From: Anoplopoma fimbria
Taxonomy: Eukaryota; Chordata; Actinopteri; Perciformes; Anoplopomatidae
Direction: 5' to 3'
Length of the DNA: 64,000 bases
Assembly (NCBI RefSeq): GCF_027596085.1
Contig: NC_072462.1
Span: 18,650,421 to 18,714,420 of the forward strand
Position numbers and translations under genes: made by a program. Shown here piece by piece: positions 38,425 through 52,780 of this stretch. Within the stretch, counting starts at the first letter, position 1; every line of letters starts with the position of its first letter. The notes beneath the pieces are model-generated. The model saw nothing but the letters and a program-made list of their open reading frames with translations. It searched no databases and was not told the DNA's origin.

Positions 38425-41400
38425 TCTTTAAATGCTATGATAATATATAATATATTCCCAAGGTTTTAATATGTTTTTTACTATAAAATCATATTTTGAG
38501 TAAATGTTGAACTTAAACCTAAAAAGATTGGCTTTGGCGGCTGACTGCAGGTCACTGTGCATCAAATCTTCATGGGGCAAAACACTGAAAAAAGTCATGC
38601 CACTGAGTCATAAAATACACACAAACACTCTGTTGCACATGCACACCCTGATACACCGAGTAGAGCCATGGACAGAGTCGAGCTCTATCTTGTTTTCTTT
38701 CCTTTACCTTCTTTCTATTTTACAACCAACTGAGTGCCTTAAAGTGCATGCTTCAATTGTTCCACTCCTTTTAGTGGTGCTACACTGCTGGGAGATGTCT
38801 TCCCTGGTGGTGTTAAAACCACTTAAAAAAACTTGTGTTTTCTGTACACAAAAGTGTAGAGCTTGGATAGCTATCCAGGTAGTTTTAGTCCTTCACATAT
38901 GTTCTTTTAGCTCTCATTATGAATACCCCTCTCTGTCAAATCAAGTTCAGTACCTTTACTTACTTACTTTTGTCATCTTTTTTTTCTGTTCTGTATTCCC
39001 TTGCTTCCTCCCAACACTCTCTCTCTGTATATGTCTTCACTCTTTTGTATTCTAAAAGAATATGCAGCCCAATCCATCCATATGTGATCCTGGATAGCTG
39101 CAGTGTGTTTTTATCATAACGGTTTAGAAGTGATCTAGCTATTTTGCCTACTTTTTTCTATCTCCATCTTCTCTTTCAGATCAAACTATGGGAACACATG
39201 GGGGGGTCACTTGGGTTTGGGCCTGACTGCAAAGACATCAGCAGCAGCTGCAGCAACGGCACTATTCCTGTTTTTAAGCATACTCCTATCCTCTTCTGGT
39301 GTGTGTTTTAGTCTCTTGGCTGGCTCTCACAGACAAACAGCCCTGCTTCTCTGGACCCCACTCAGTGTAGAGCAGCCATTGTTCCCCTAAAAACATAAAC
39401 TCCTTCACATTCATCCTCTCAGGCTCCAAAACTCTGGAACGTGGGCAGAGCTGTCTCAACAATGGGCTCTGAATAACTGTGACGCTTGGATTTGCAGACA
39501 GCTCCGCTAATTGGAAAATACCTCTAATGAGTGAGGCTGAATGCCTGACCATGGGCCACCAAGCCTGAAGCCGGAGAGTTGGTATTGTCTCGCTCCTCTG
39601 AAGGATTTGGATGGGACCGTTTTGGAATTGTCTGTGCATGTCTGCTTGTGTGTGAGGATTTTTTCTGAGAGAATGTTCATTTGAGAGAGCAGGTCATTCC
39701 CACAGTGCACATCCTATCCCTTGGTCTTGCCTGATTTGCATTCACTCCAAAGACTATACTCATATTCACTGATCTGCTCTCTCTCTGGTCTCTCTTTGCA
39801 TCCTAACAACCTTCTTTTGGAATGCCCATGAAAACCCTTTTTTAAAAAACATTTTATCAAAGACTTTATATTCCTTTTCTATTTCTCTCCCCCCGCCCGC
39901 TCCACGAATAGACCTGGTTGAGGACAGCTTGCTGAGGTAATGCAGTTTTTTTGATAATGAGCTTCCAGTCAGTGGAACAGCCCAGTCACATCTAATATCT
40001 CCTAATAAAAGGAGAGAGGTTGCTTTCCTCTGCAGGGAGTGCTATTCAGCTCAAACTCGTGGGAGTGATGGGTGAGGAATGCCTCTTAATCAGGGGCATT
40101 AAAACTCCACAGGGAACATTAAGGGGCCTAAGAGAGTCATGGGTTCATGTCGCCCATTGACCTCTGGCCCTAAATATTTCATCATCATGGACTTTCTTTT
40201 GGCTGCCAAACTATTAAAGCAAAAACATCAACCATTTTCTCTTCCTTGAGACAGAATTTCATCTTCTCTATGTTACATCTTCTTGTCGTCTTTCCCAACA
40301 GAGCAACAGCGCTCTCCTGCTTGCTGTGATATTACAGGCCAACCACTCCAAATCAACAAAGAGTGAGGTCACAACCTGTGTGAGGTTCATTTTGACTGGC
40401 AGGCACAATGGTTCCACTGGGTTTCCTGTTAATAGCAGTAATGTGCATTTGATCTGGCTTTTGACAAAACCAGCCATGTGTGCACCTATAACAGCATAAC
40501 CCCTTGCAACGACGAAGCAGCAGAGCAATAACAGAGCTGTGACACTTAGCCCCTCTGTGTTTTCTACAGAGAGTAAGGATTTTCTGTTTTTCCTTTTCAA
40601 TTGGATGACAGCTGTATTGACCCATTTCCCTGCTGTGCTTCCTTTATATTGTTATTGTATAAATACACCCGGTTGCCCGCTGTTAAAATATTATGGTTGT
40701 AATAACTTCTCTTGACAAATCCTCAGCGCTGCAGTGTCAGTGACTGAGTGAGGTGAGCTGAAAATCAGCGTCCCACAGCAAAGAGAAGGCTTTCTGCAAC
40801 CAGCTGTGGTCTCTGGCAGACAGGACCACTGAGAGTTTAACAGCCGTGTCAGTGCTTAATTAGAGAGCCAGACCAAAGGAAACAGCTCATGTTCCTTGTT
40901 AAACATGCTGAAGGCCATAAGCTCACTGTGCAGACTGTCTGGGGGTCAGCGGGTCAGACTTGGTCGGTGAAGTTTCCCCGTACATGCTTCCTGAGTTCGA
41001 ATGAGGTAAGGGTCTATGTTATTATTTCTGCTGCGATTATGTCTACATCGAATTGAGTGGGGGATCAACAATATTACACAAGAAAAATATCATCATGGCC
41101 ACTGTTTCATTTTACAAATCACATTTACATTTTACTACTTTACATTTTAGTAAAAATGTAAAGTACTAAAATATTTACCTGAGGCTCAAATGCAAAAGAT
41201 TACCTTTGGCTTTATTTCAACATTACATACCCCAAGTACTCGTTCTCAAGTGTGTTAACAGTTTTTGCGTTTTCACTTGCGTGTATCTGCAAACCTTCAC
41301 CACCAAAGTTTTCAAACTATATTTTTCAAAGTTATGTGCATGTAACACTAACACTAGCCTCGGCTCGTATGCCTTACATCCTCTCCCCTCTGGCTACTTG

Positions 41401-44400
41401 TGTCTAGTTCAGAGCTCTGGTGCTGGCACGCATCCCCAAACCTCCAGGCTATGGTGCAGGCATAAACACCGGCATTCAGCAACTATCAGCCACTTGCCTC
41501 TCTCTTCTCTGAGATGAATTGCAATGTTATTCCTCCTGTCTCACCTATAGAGAAGTGACCTTTTCGCTCTATTCACAGCAGCAGAGTCACTCCTCATCTC
41601 CTCTTGTAAGCTGATATTTTTTTTTTTTTAAGTTCCACACTTTCCTCATTCCAAAAATGCATTCGCTGTAAAAACGTCTCACTGTATTTTATATAATTTA
41701 ACCTGTAGGTCTTACATTGACATTGATTGGGAGCATATAGGCTAATTAAATTGTGATTATTACTATGTTATGTTAGAATACTCATTTCAAACGTGTTCCA
41801 CTGTTTCATGATTTAAAATGGCTTCATCATCTGCATACTAAAGAGAGAGATGTATAAAAGTGTATAGGTTATGATTCTGCAGTGTGTAGTCGGCTGCACA
41901 GCTGCACAGCAATTATGTTCTGAAATGCCCACCCGTCTGACAAGGATCCATAATGAAATAAAACAGCTTAGAGCAATCCATCAAACCTTTTTGGAGGGCA
42001 TCTGTGCTAAATCCTATGAGGGAATGTCATTCAAGTCATTAGTCAGTCAGGAATTAAATAATAAGGTTTTTTTTGGCAGAGCAAATGTCCCCTGTGAGTT
42101 TAACACAAATTAGGAACATCAGGTTTGAGGGAGGAATAATGTTCAAAATGTCCATGACACTGGCATCAATTATCCTAAAAGAGATTGTAGATGAATTATA
42201 ATGAACTACGAATTGAATAACATCTATACCCACTGGAACACATCCTTTACAGTAAAACTGTCGGATTGGAAGAAAACCAATATGACAATTCATCCCAGAT
42301 TAAAGTCGTATGATTCTTTGTCTGGAGTTCGTCTGGAGGATCCGACTGACTGCACAGGCTCGATCAGGCTGGCAAAATAAAACACCCCAGGGATGGTAGA
42401 AAGGGATCAGCCAAGAGTAACAGGACAGCGGGTCATTAAACACAACAATTGTCTTGTGGGCCATGGAGCTACAGTGGTGGAGTGGTATCAGAGAGGAAAG
42501 TGGGAGTGTATGTGTAGCATGGCCACTGTTTAGCAAAATTATGTGCACAAAGTACAATGGTAGCCTGTCAGTTTTTCTTTGTCGGGGCCCATACTTTATG
42601 AACTCTCCATGAACTCTACTCATGTAATCAAACTGTGCTCCTAGCTTAATTAATACTAACTTTCTCATGCATTATTCAGCCACTGTAAACAGTTGTTTAG
42701 CGGAGATGTGAAAGGTGATTAGATGTTCGTATAACAAAGTGAAAAGTGTGTGCATAGAAGTCAATTGAAGTTTTTTTTTGTTATGCATGGCCACAATGTT
42801 TGACCACAAAGACTTTAGAGGGCTGGCATTAATTGCAGAAATTGAAACTGAATATAATTTCCTAAAACACCTAAGAAAAATAATGGATACCACCAGCCTT
42901 ATCCTTTCATTTAGTAATTGAAGATGTGCACTGTCAGAGTCAGTGGACGGAAATGAAAAGGAGAATAGAGTGTTATCGGCATAGTGACGATGGGTAAAGT
43001 TAGAATATTTTAGGTAGGAGGGAATGTGTTGTGAAGAATAATATTCCTCATCATGTTAACTGAGGTCAGCATGTTTTAGAATACGATTTCATATTAGAAG
43101 CCTCATTTAAAATGCCATTTCCATAAGACTGCATTTCTGCACTCTGAACATGTGTGAAAAGGATAAAGGAAAGCATTCTTTATCATCTCTGAGCAGCAGA
43201 GATGATGAGCCGCCTCCGTAATATGGTGTGACTGTGACAGCAAGATTGGAAGGGAAGCTGATGCAGAAATTAATACATAATACATCCAAGACGTCTCACC
43301 AAGTCATTGGATTTTTGTCATAATCTGACAAGATGAAGGAGATAATTGTTTTACAACTGATGGTTGAAAAGTCACAAATTTCATCCAGTCACAGTTCATT
43401 TTCAACTGCTAATTATGTCTTCATCCTACATTCTCTCTGCATAGCCCTTTTCCCCCCAATCTCGTTTTTTCTTTTATCCTTCCTCCATGGACCCCACTCT
43501 TGCTCTACCTTTGTCTTAAACAACTTCAGGTGACCCAGGTGGAGCCTTAACACTCAAAAGCTGGTGTTTCCCCTATGCTTCCAGATTTTGTCAACCGTCC
43601 CAGCCAAAGACTTCCCTGCTCCACAATCATCAACATGATTTCACAAAACTAAGAATTTTTCTAGGAGAATGTCATAGCAATCCATTCAATAGGTATTGTA
43701 ACACAAAAACAAAATGTCCAATACAAACTAGAGAACAGTACCCAAATAACAGGATGCATTATGTTGCCTGGAACGACCCCAGATCTGTCTGTTGTGGATG
43801 CTGGCTGGCAAGAGGGTATAATCATTTTCAAATTCTAAATGGAAATGTAATCAAAAGATAATGAAAGCATCACAAGTCTCTGTATGAATCAATTTGCAAA
43901 TTCTCAATCCTGTATTCATGGTGCACTGGTTTAACAGTGCGCCGAGAATAAAAATTGGGTTATTTTTGTAATTCAACCTGAGTTATAAGCTGGTTTAATG
44001 AGATCAGGAAAAGGTTTTGCTGTAAAAAAAAAAAAAAAAGTAGTGCACAGCCTAGGGTGGAGATGAATACCTCGGTTGTATTGCAGACAGATAAGACATC
44101 TTTACACGGGTAGCCCTTGGAATGTCCTTGCAGATGCATAAGACCAATGAATAGCCTCCACTAGAATAGCTCTTATCATTTCTGTGAAACAGGGCTGCAT
44201 GCACAAGTTGCTTGCCATGAAACCATCCCACAAGCACGAATGGAAGGGAGAAGAGCAGTCAAATCCTCTCCTCTGATCCCATTGATGTCTAAGCTTAACT
44301 CTAATTGAAGAGGTGCTCACTCGACGGAGCATGAGTCCCTCCTATATTACTCACTTAAGCAGCTCTCCTTGAGCTGGAAAAAAAGATGTCCTTTACTCCC

Positions 44401-47400
44401 TGGTGTCCTGCAGTCAACTTTTAAAAGATCAATTGTAATTTGGGCTGAATAACCTCAATGGCTTCTGATGGATTGCTCATATGGGCTCATGAGGATCAAG
44501 GGATCGATGCATTTTAGAAAATGAAATAGGCGAATGAGTGCTCTATGTTTACTACCATTGGAGTGAAACACATATTCAGTTTAGCTAGAGCCCCACCGAG
44601 CCTGGCATTGAGTTGCAGATGGATGCGTTCACTGAAAGTATGTGGGTAATAAAGGCATGGCTGATTCATGTGGGGCTGAGGGACGTGCACTGCTATTTGT
44701 TGATTTTAGAGAGCTGCTTTTCCATGTTAATGGTGGATGACGGAGGACAATATGACTCCAAGTACAGTATACACATGGATTGGCCCTGAATGTGAAGGTG
44801 TATTTCTGTTGAATGCATAAACAATGGTTAAAAACAAAATAAGAAAACTGATCAGTTTTTATTGCAGTTTGCTGCATCTTTTTTTAATGTTGTTAGGCAA
44901 CCATCGAATGGGTGCTAACCATAAAGTGCACGCTTAAATTGACAAAAAAACATAACCGAAATAACACACTAATTTACCTTTCTGTTCAGATGATGGTAAC
45001 TACGGTTGGTAAAGTCATACAGCTACATGTATCCAACAAAAGCCACCACAATGAGGCAAAATATTAATGACGTCGGGCACTTTTCTTCTCTGAGTTGAAG
45101 TTTTTTTTAACTCCAGGCACCCAGGGCATTACTGCAAAAACCTGAGGCTTATGTTTTTGCAGGTCATGTTGTCATGGAATGAATTCCTCTCTCTGAAATA
45201 AAGGCAAAGGAAGCAGGAGATTGTTAGTTTTGCACAGGGGTCCTCTGAAGCACTTCCCCAGCTGTTCGAGCGCTCCGCTGTTCGAACATGAATATGTGCA
45301 GCACAGGAAAAGCCAATATCCTCACCAGTCAATTATTACAAATAAATGTCTTTTACTCCAGTGGTACATCATCGACATAACTTCCTTTTAACAACTTCTC
45401 CACATTGAGAGATTTTCATTGTTGCCATCAGCAGAAAAAATAACTCCTGTACACAGTGTACAAAACAACAGTTAATCATAGGGTCTAGATCAGTGGAATA
45501 GCGTGACTCTGTGTGCTACACAGCAGAGCCAGTATCATGGAACAGGATAAAGGATGATATATTCCTCTTACAGCCTGTTGGCTGCTGATCCTTCTGAGAG
45601 GAGAGCACACATGCAATCACTCGCTTGCTTATTTTCAGATAAAGTCACACATGCAGTCACACAAAAGATGACACATGCATCAAGGTGCTTGTTCAGCTAC
45701 TTCTCATCTCAGGATTAAGGGCTTAAGGGATCAAAGGTTGTTAGTGTGTACATGCAGGATATCTTCTAGTATCTGTATGTGGCAGCATCACTCCCTTCAG
45801 ACCTAACATCATCTTAATATCGGAATCTATGGATTCTATGGACACGTTTTTTTTTCTACTCTGCTTTTAGTTCTCAGCAAATGCATCGTTTGTATTGTTT
45901 CTCAGATCCATCCCACTACGGCCAGTGATGCTAGACAAGTGGTGGAGCCCCACGGCCCATTGCATCTATTATTCAAAAAAACATGTGTTTGCAGCTTTTT
46001 CCAGGCTCATTATACAGAGATCATACAAAGACTGGGAATACAATTTTAATTGTGGTCTGACTTTCAGTCAGGAAGGATGGATGACTTCAACTCTGTCATA
46101 TAACACAGACTGAGAGGGAATGATAAAAGCAGATGTAGTTGTTGTTTTGTCACATAATAATCTTCTGGCACAAACAGTTCCTCCAAATCTGAGAGGGATT
46201 GATTTTTAAATTCCTTTGCTGTTTTTCTTTTTTCAGCAGAGACACATTTCTATTTGAAGACATCTGGTGAATGAAGAATGACCAATGTGCTGCATTTGTA
46301 ATTTGAAAGATATAATTTGTTACATTCTCACTGAGGACCTTGACCCATGAAATTGCAATTTGGAAGGGAACAGACATACAGCTTCTGTTTTAAGTCATTT
46401 TGTAAATTTGGAGAGAGGAACGTGATATGTAAAATTGATTTTCTTTTCATGTTTTGAGCTAACCAGCTCATACACACAAACACACATGCAGGACTCAATG
46501 CCAGAAGATATCCTCTTAACCTCTGCTGGATAGATTATACACTACAACATTAACAGGATGTATTGTAAATTGTAATGTATATCATTCTCAGTATACTCAT
46601 CTTTACAAGATAATGTAGGTTCATTTTTTAAGACCAACAAATATTATATACTGTATAATGATAGGGGATTTTATGGTTATTAACATGAATGACATCATCG
46701 GTCTGTAACATTTAAGTTATGAATGTTAAGAATGCTGCCACCACTCTGAAGAATAACTCATTAATTTAAAGATGAATAAATTAGAACTAATGACTGAGCT
46801 AATGCTTCTCCATACATCTCAAGCTAGATCCATCAAACAAAGTGACAAAGAAGCATTCGTGAGATCATAACGAGGACCAAATGTTCCCAGACAGTCTCCA
46901 GATCTCTACCCACGATGACGATTGGAGGTCCAGATGGCAACTATGTTGTGTAGGTAGCAGTTTCTTAATCTAGTCTGCTCATTATGGATATCACTGACTA
47001 TTGTTCAGATGACTACTGAAAGAAAGCTTTTGACAGCATAATGTATTATGTGCCACAAACTAATTAAGTTATTATAAAATTATAGCTAATTTAATGATGT
47101 CCTATTACAGAGAAGTGTTTTAAAAGCAGTGCAACTACTGGCATATACAGTATCTTTATCATTTAATAGATTAAAGCAACTGGTTGTGAGAATTTTACTC
47201 ACCCTATTTCTCCAGTGTTTTCAGAATGTAGAATATGCAATTAAGTAAGTTGATGTATTGGGTGAGGGCCCAGGTATTCAGTGTACAACCTCGAAAAAAT
47301 CTCGAAAGCTATTTTTTGTCAAAAGAGAATAAGCATGGGTCATAAAACTGTTTAGAATTAGAAAGCATGTATAGTATGTTGTTGGAACACAGCTATGGGT

Positions 47401-47819
47401 TCTGCTACAGTGACACAATAATCAATCAGAATGCTGAGTTGGAAGCTCACACATGAACTCCCCAGTATCCTCCCTGCATACACAGAGGAGACAGGGATAG
47501 CTTTGAAACAGGTTTTCCTGAGGGGATTCCCATCCGTCCCAGTAAGGCTGGGGCAGTATTTCTGTTGAATTGAAGGTTCAGGTTTCAACTTCGGAGCCTC
47601 TAGCTATTTGGCTGGAAAATTGAAGCTTTTCAGGTGTCTGGTTAAATAGTTAGTGTTGTTCCAATAGCATTTCACTCAAAATAATGAAATAATGTAACTC
47701 TACAAAGTAAATACTGTAATTCTACAAAGAGTACAGGATGAGTCAGATCTTATGTAAACTTTTTTGTAACATTTTTCAGTGAATTCCCTAATTTATCATT
47801 TTGTTGGGAGCGGGAATCT
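38425..47819. other. intergenic, 9.4 kb, no exon recognised
   Basis: A 183-codon frame at 38504-39055 has no recognisable features. Blocks at about 39400-40200 and 44040-44640 are non-repetitive, of balanced composition and rich in homeodomain-type and E-box-like short motifs. They could be conserved non-coding elements, but that cannot be judged without an alignment. A poly(A) run is at 44023-44039. Confidence 0.45.
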
Positions 47820-49015
47820 GACTGGATCTAGGAACTTTGAACGTCCTCTGTCTGTTGGGTAAGGAAAAGGAGCGAGTGTAGGTGACATAGAGTGAACTTG
47901 TAGTTGCGCTCACCTCTACGTACAGCAAGTCTGGAACGTAACTTTTGGAGAGGGGCCCTGTGTTTTCCCTGTGATGGTCGCTTCTATGTTATGTTGGGGG
48001 ACTTCAACACTCACTTGGGCAGTGATAAAGAAATCGGAGGGGGATGATTGCGAGGAACAGCCAGCCCAGACAGAACCTGAGTGGTGCTTAGTTATTATAT
48101 ATTATAGTATTATATATTATTATTAGACTTTGTGCTTGTAAGGGATTGGCAATACAACCTTGTGGTACTCGGTGTGTCTCCCCCTCTATCACCCCCTTGC
48201 CCTCTCTATTCACTAAGGCTGCATGGTCATCAGCCTGGGCTTTGGGTGCCTTATTCCAGATTTTCTGGATCTGGATATTTAGCCTTAGTTGGTCTACGCT
48301 GGTCTACGCTGGGAGCCACCACTGACTACATGCCGTGTGACGCCCAGGCTGTATTACTGGGCCCGCTGGATGGGAAGGAAGGTATGGGACAAACACAACC
48401 AGGACCGAGAGGGTCAGCCTTCCAGATCCTGCTGCAGTAAAATGAGAGGTTTTCTCAAGGGAATCTGGTGCTTGGAAACACTACCACTTTTGTCAACAGG
48501 GACCGCCAAAATCAACACAAATTTCTCGGTAATAGCTTTAACTTGACTTAGGTAAAAGACTGGTGGTTGACTTTTGTGGTTTAGGGTTCATCTGATCTGC
48601 AGCTTGGACCTGAAGAGAGGAGTAGAGCTGTCAACTGATCACCACCTGATGGTTAGACGGATGAGGTGCTGCTTCTGTCCTAGAGGTCTTTAACTCCCAC
48701 TTACAGAGGAATTGCATCAGTCATGCATCAATGCGGGGGGTTGGGGACATGGCATCCAAGTGGGCTGTGTTCAAAACGTCCATTATGGAAGCTGTTGCTT
48801 GGAGTTGTGGTCAGAAGGTCAGCCGTGCCTGTCGTGGTGGCAACCTGCCCATTGGTGGATATCGGTGAGGAAGGAGGCTCTTCAGGCTTGGTTGGCCCAG
48901 AGGTCTTCTGAAGCAGCAGACAGGTAACAGGAGGCCAAAAGGGCTACAGTCTCGGCGGTCATCGAAGCAAAGCCAGAGGCGCAAGAAACAATCGCAGCAA
49001 CATCAGCTTTACAAC
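47820..49015 (+). pseudogene. LINE endonuclease-side fragment, degenerate
   Basis: On the plus strand, pieces in shifting frames read LGTLNVLCLLGKEKE near 47830, GDFNTHLGSDKE near 48000 and LDLKRGVELSTDHHLMV near 48610. Further on are MEAVAWSCGQK and SRACRGGN near 48790 and RSSEAADR near 48905. GDFN and SDHH/TDHH are hallmarks of the APE-type endonuclease of non-LTR elements. The rest fits the linker before the reverse transcriptase. It appears to be the 5' counterpart of the family whose 3' part lies at 59564-60481. Numerous frameshifts and an AT-rich insertion near 48090-48125 show that it is dead. Confidence 0.75.
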
Positions 49016-52000
49016 CTCATCTGACTGCCTATTCAAGACACATAGCTTTAATGCAGTTGTATAAGACACCTCACAGGAATTCATTAGAACTTAACTTTCT
49101 GAAATAAAAATGACAGCCCAGGTTGACAAGCTTCTTCAGCGGTGCAGGGGTTCTTCACAGTGCCTATGAGCTTGCAAGCTGTGATGGTAGTTGTCTTATT
49201 TTTTAAAGTCTTATAGGAGATGCTGAAGGAGTGTGGGGTGCCGGGACATTGTTTTGAGCCATTTGGTCCTTAATAATCAGAGTCCTTAATAATCAGCAGT
49301 CAGACAGGTTTTCAGTGGGTGCCGGCTCAGCCAGGATTTATCCACCTTGTCACTAATTTTGGTTCTTGATCTTCATGGATAGGATCTCAAGCAAGCAAGT
49401 AAATTGCAAGTGTGTAGTGGCTCATGGAAGTGCAAGAAAGGAAAAAGATAAATGAAAAATGGTTCTTGCACTTAGCAACAGCACTGGGCCTCTGGTACAA
49501 GAACAAAAGTAATTTACTGTAATATGCCCCCTTGATGATTTGTCTACCGAGTTCTAGGAAACACAACTGAGGTAAGGTGCAGGATCTGTAACACTGAGAG
49601 ATACAGTAGTAGCTGACGAGAAATGATCTGCATGCTTCTTTGGTCGAGTGGGTTATGGACTTTCTTACAAATGCTCTTTGATGCCCCTTCTGTCTCCTCA
49701 GACACCGGAGATAGTGGGGTAATTAAGGGAAAAGCCCCAGCCCCCCACTTGTCCTCCCTGTTACGCTCCGCCCTGCCACTTACTTGTACCCAGCTGCTAA
49801 TTAATGAAGTGCTATGAAAGGGTTACCCAATCAAATCACTGAACACATAAATCAAAGACTTTTCTTTTCCCTATGGAATGCAGGCAATATCATCAGAGCC
49901 ACTATTCTAAGTGCTTTGTGGCTTTTGTGTTTGGATGTTCCTGGTAGTGTTCTTCAGCACAGGAACGTTTCTAATTTCAAAGTGTGCATAAGCATACATG
50001 TGTTACATTTGTGTGTGTTTCTGTCAGCAAGTCGGTACATACACATCTGTATCGCACTTGCTCTGCTCGGTTGCACAAAGGCTGGGCCCATTAACCAGAT
50101 TCATTTGAGAGATTGGATGAACATGGAAGGATGGATGACGGGAGAGGGGACAGAATCGGTGACAGCAAAGAGGGAGAGAGAGAGATGACAATGAAAAAGA
50201 GAATGATAGACAGCTGTGTGGGACAGTAAAGAGACCCCAGAGGAAGAGAAGAACATAAAAAAATAAAGAGCGATGAAGAGAAATAGTGAGACAGGAGAAC
50301 AGGCTCATGGGAGAAAGAGGCCGAAAGAGAGAGTGAAATAAGGTAGGCGGCAGAGGAAGATTAAAAAGTGAGACAAAGGGAAGGAAGGGGATATGGATGT
50401 GGGATCTTCTTGTTGAGGATAATGGCTTCCCTCTCCTTTCTCCTCTATTGCTCATTGAAGGGCACATCAGTGTCTGTGGGCAAGTATGTATCAGAGTCTG
50501 GACAGCTTAGGAAATTTCATGGACCTCAAGAAGATGATGATAATCCAGTTAAATTGAAAAATGGGAATGTCTATGGATCCTCGTTCATCCTGTAATTAAT
50601 CTTTTCTTACGCTCATGCAGATAGTTTATATGATTAGGATTGACTGAGGATAATACTTTCCTTAGTAATGCCCGACTGAAATAGTATTAGCTGCCTTTCG
50701 ATGTACAAAAGAACATCTATTTCAAGCAGCCCTCCAGTCTTTAATGGAACAGTTAAATGGAGTGTCACTGGGATCAGACAGGGGAGCTACTGAGGTTTCA
50801 CCCTGTCTGTTTGAGTGTGTTTGAACTCTAAAAGCAGCTGATTGGGGAAAGTGTAACTGGGGACCAAGCTGTCATCTGCAATATGTTTACACTGCGCTTG
50901 TATTCAGTGAACAAAAAGTGGTCTTTGTTGGGGTTAGGATAAGGTAAATGCTGCAAAACCAAAAGTGTTCACGCTTTAATGGTAAAATGCCGAATGCTCC
51001 AAATAACGCAGCTTGGTCAGTGGGGCCAAGCTTCGAACTATAAAGTTCAATGTACCCTCACTTGATGGTGTGTCGATGTATGCTTGTAACATGCAGAGTA
51101 TCTTTTCAAAGAACAAAGTGTCTTTTATAACAAAACCACTAACATCGGTTTTAGTAAAACAGCAGGGTTGACATTAACTTGACTGACTAACGGTTCACGG
51201 TACTAGCTGGTGACAAATGAGTCACGTGAATAGCAATGCACAGGAGTCAGGTAACTTCTGACACTAACAACTCACATGACTAATGATTACATGACAAAAT
51301 GTTAACTTTACCTACAATTTTGCACAGGACACAAACAGCGGTCTTCTGGACAAAAGTCCTGTTTTTGTTCAACATATCCTCATACATGTCAATTTTGGCT
51401 AGTTACACACATACCATCCATTCAAAATAAACCTCTGTCTTCACAGGAAACAATTTTGTTAGGTAACAAAAGTACTTGGTTAGGTTTAGAAAAAGAACAT
51501 CGTTTGGGATAAAATAAATACAGAAATGCCATTACTGAAGTACGCAAGTTACGTGACAAATAAATCAATGCTGACTTTTTGTTTTACATGGGGAACAAAC
51601 AGCAGTCTCCTGGCTGAAAGATCGCTGTTGTGCATTGCAAACACACCTTAAATGAGCGCAGGTGAGTAGTGACCAAGCTGCGTAATTTGGTTAAAATGTA
51701 TTTGAAAATCAGTAAAAGTGGTGAATGGTTCTTTAAGAGTGTTAGGGTATTGATGCACATAAGCAGGATTTGTCTGTTCAATATGAAGCTAGAGCCAGGT
51801 GAAGGTTAGCTAATAATAGTGTAACGTGATGGCGGTTGGATCACTCATGTTGACGAGAAACAGCCGAATGGAGACGGATAACCTTCTTAAGCAGAACTTT
51901 ACTGTTTGCACCCAAATGCATCATACGACAGACCCAGAAATGATAATTCCACCGTTTTTGCCACTAAGTGAAATTTGCTTCAAAGTCCAATGCTCTTCCT

Positions 52001-52286
52001 GGGGGCATGTTCAGACAACAACATGTTTCTTTTTCCTAACTCATATGTGACTGAACTAACCAATCAGAAGCTAGGAGGACTTAAACTGAGGTAAATGTGA
52101 GGAAAAACGCAAAAGTAGGTTCAGCAGATAATTTTAACAGTTTTAAAGTCACTGATGAACGTATTTAAACATGTGAATATGTAAATAATTAGTAACTTAC
52201 CATTAACTCAAATATATCAATTTACTTAACAAGAGCTTAACAATAGCATAAAGTTGAAAAAAACAGGGGAGAGCTACGGATGTGCC
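49016..52286. other. intergenic, no gene recognised
   Basis: A purine-rich (GA) stretch lies at about 50120-50400 and makes an antisense Ser/Leu frame. A second copy of the GGTTAGGTTTA repeat lies at 51440-51620. No exon was recognised. Confidence 0.55.
51440..51620. repeat. dispersed repeat fragment (GGTTAGGTTTA family), copy 2
   Basis: Same order of blocks and same orientation as the copy at 27070-27200. The flanking part from about 51170 (ACATTAACTTGACTGACTAA) to 51660 may belong to it, but its borders are not visible. Confidence 0.6.
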
Positions 52287-52480
52287 TGTCACAGTCACAC
52301 CTGTTCACTCTTCCTGCACTATTTCTCTCAGCTCTCAGCCCAGCCCCCTCTCTCGCTCTCTCACCACACTCTCCCTCATCTCTCACCTAATCAGCCTCAT
52401 GCAGTGCACCTGTCTGCCACGCCCACCTCATCAGCACAATCACTCTCACCTGCTCACTCTGCTGCACCTACACCCTGCAG

Positions 52481-52488
52481 TATTTAAA
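52481..52488 (+). promoter_or_regulatory. TATA-like box of the solo LTR
   Basis: TATTTAAA lies 195 bp into the LTR and about 290 bp before its poly(A) signal. This is the expected place for the U3 promoter of a plus-strand element. Confidence 0.6.
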
Positions 52489-52774
52489 CCCCAGTCTCAC
52501 ACACACTCACTGCCAGATCGTTCTCCGCATTATGCCAGACCTTCCAGCGTTATTCCCCGGACTGATTTCCCGTTGCCAACCCCGCTTGTTTGGACTTCTC
52601 CGCCTTGCCTCTGCCCCGGTTAACCGACTCAGCCTTCTGTCCCCGACCACGAGATTTGCCTTTGCTCCTTTTGGTTTTTGTCTGCCTGCTCCGCTGACGG
52701 ATCAGCGCTCTCTCGAGTGGAATATTCCCCATGAGTTATCTCCTGCCTGTCTACCTGCTGTTTGTTCCGCTTTG

Positions 52775-52780
52775 AATAAA
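52775..52780 (+). terminator. poly(A) signal of the solo LTR
   Basis: AATAAA 63 bp before the LTR end, followed by a T/G-containing CTCTGTCTCCTGG stretch. Its position fits the R/U5 border. Confidence 0.65.

Noticed and set aside
38504..39055. 183-codon frame on the plus strand
   Set aside because: Cys/Leu/Phe-rich, pyrimidine-driven composition with no recognisable motif, start context or splice structure. Probably chance.
50024..50467. 147-codon Ser/Leu/Phe-rich minus-strand frame
   Set aside because: Antisense of a GA-rich stretch. Low-complexity artefact.
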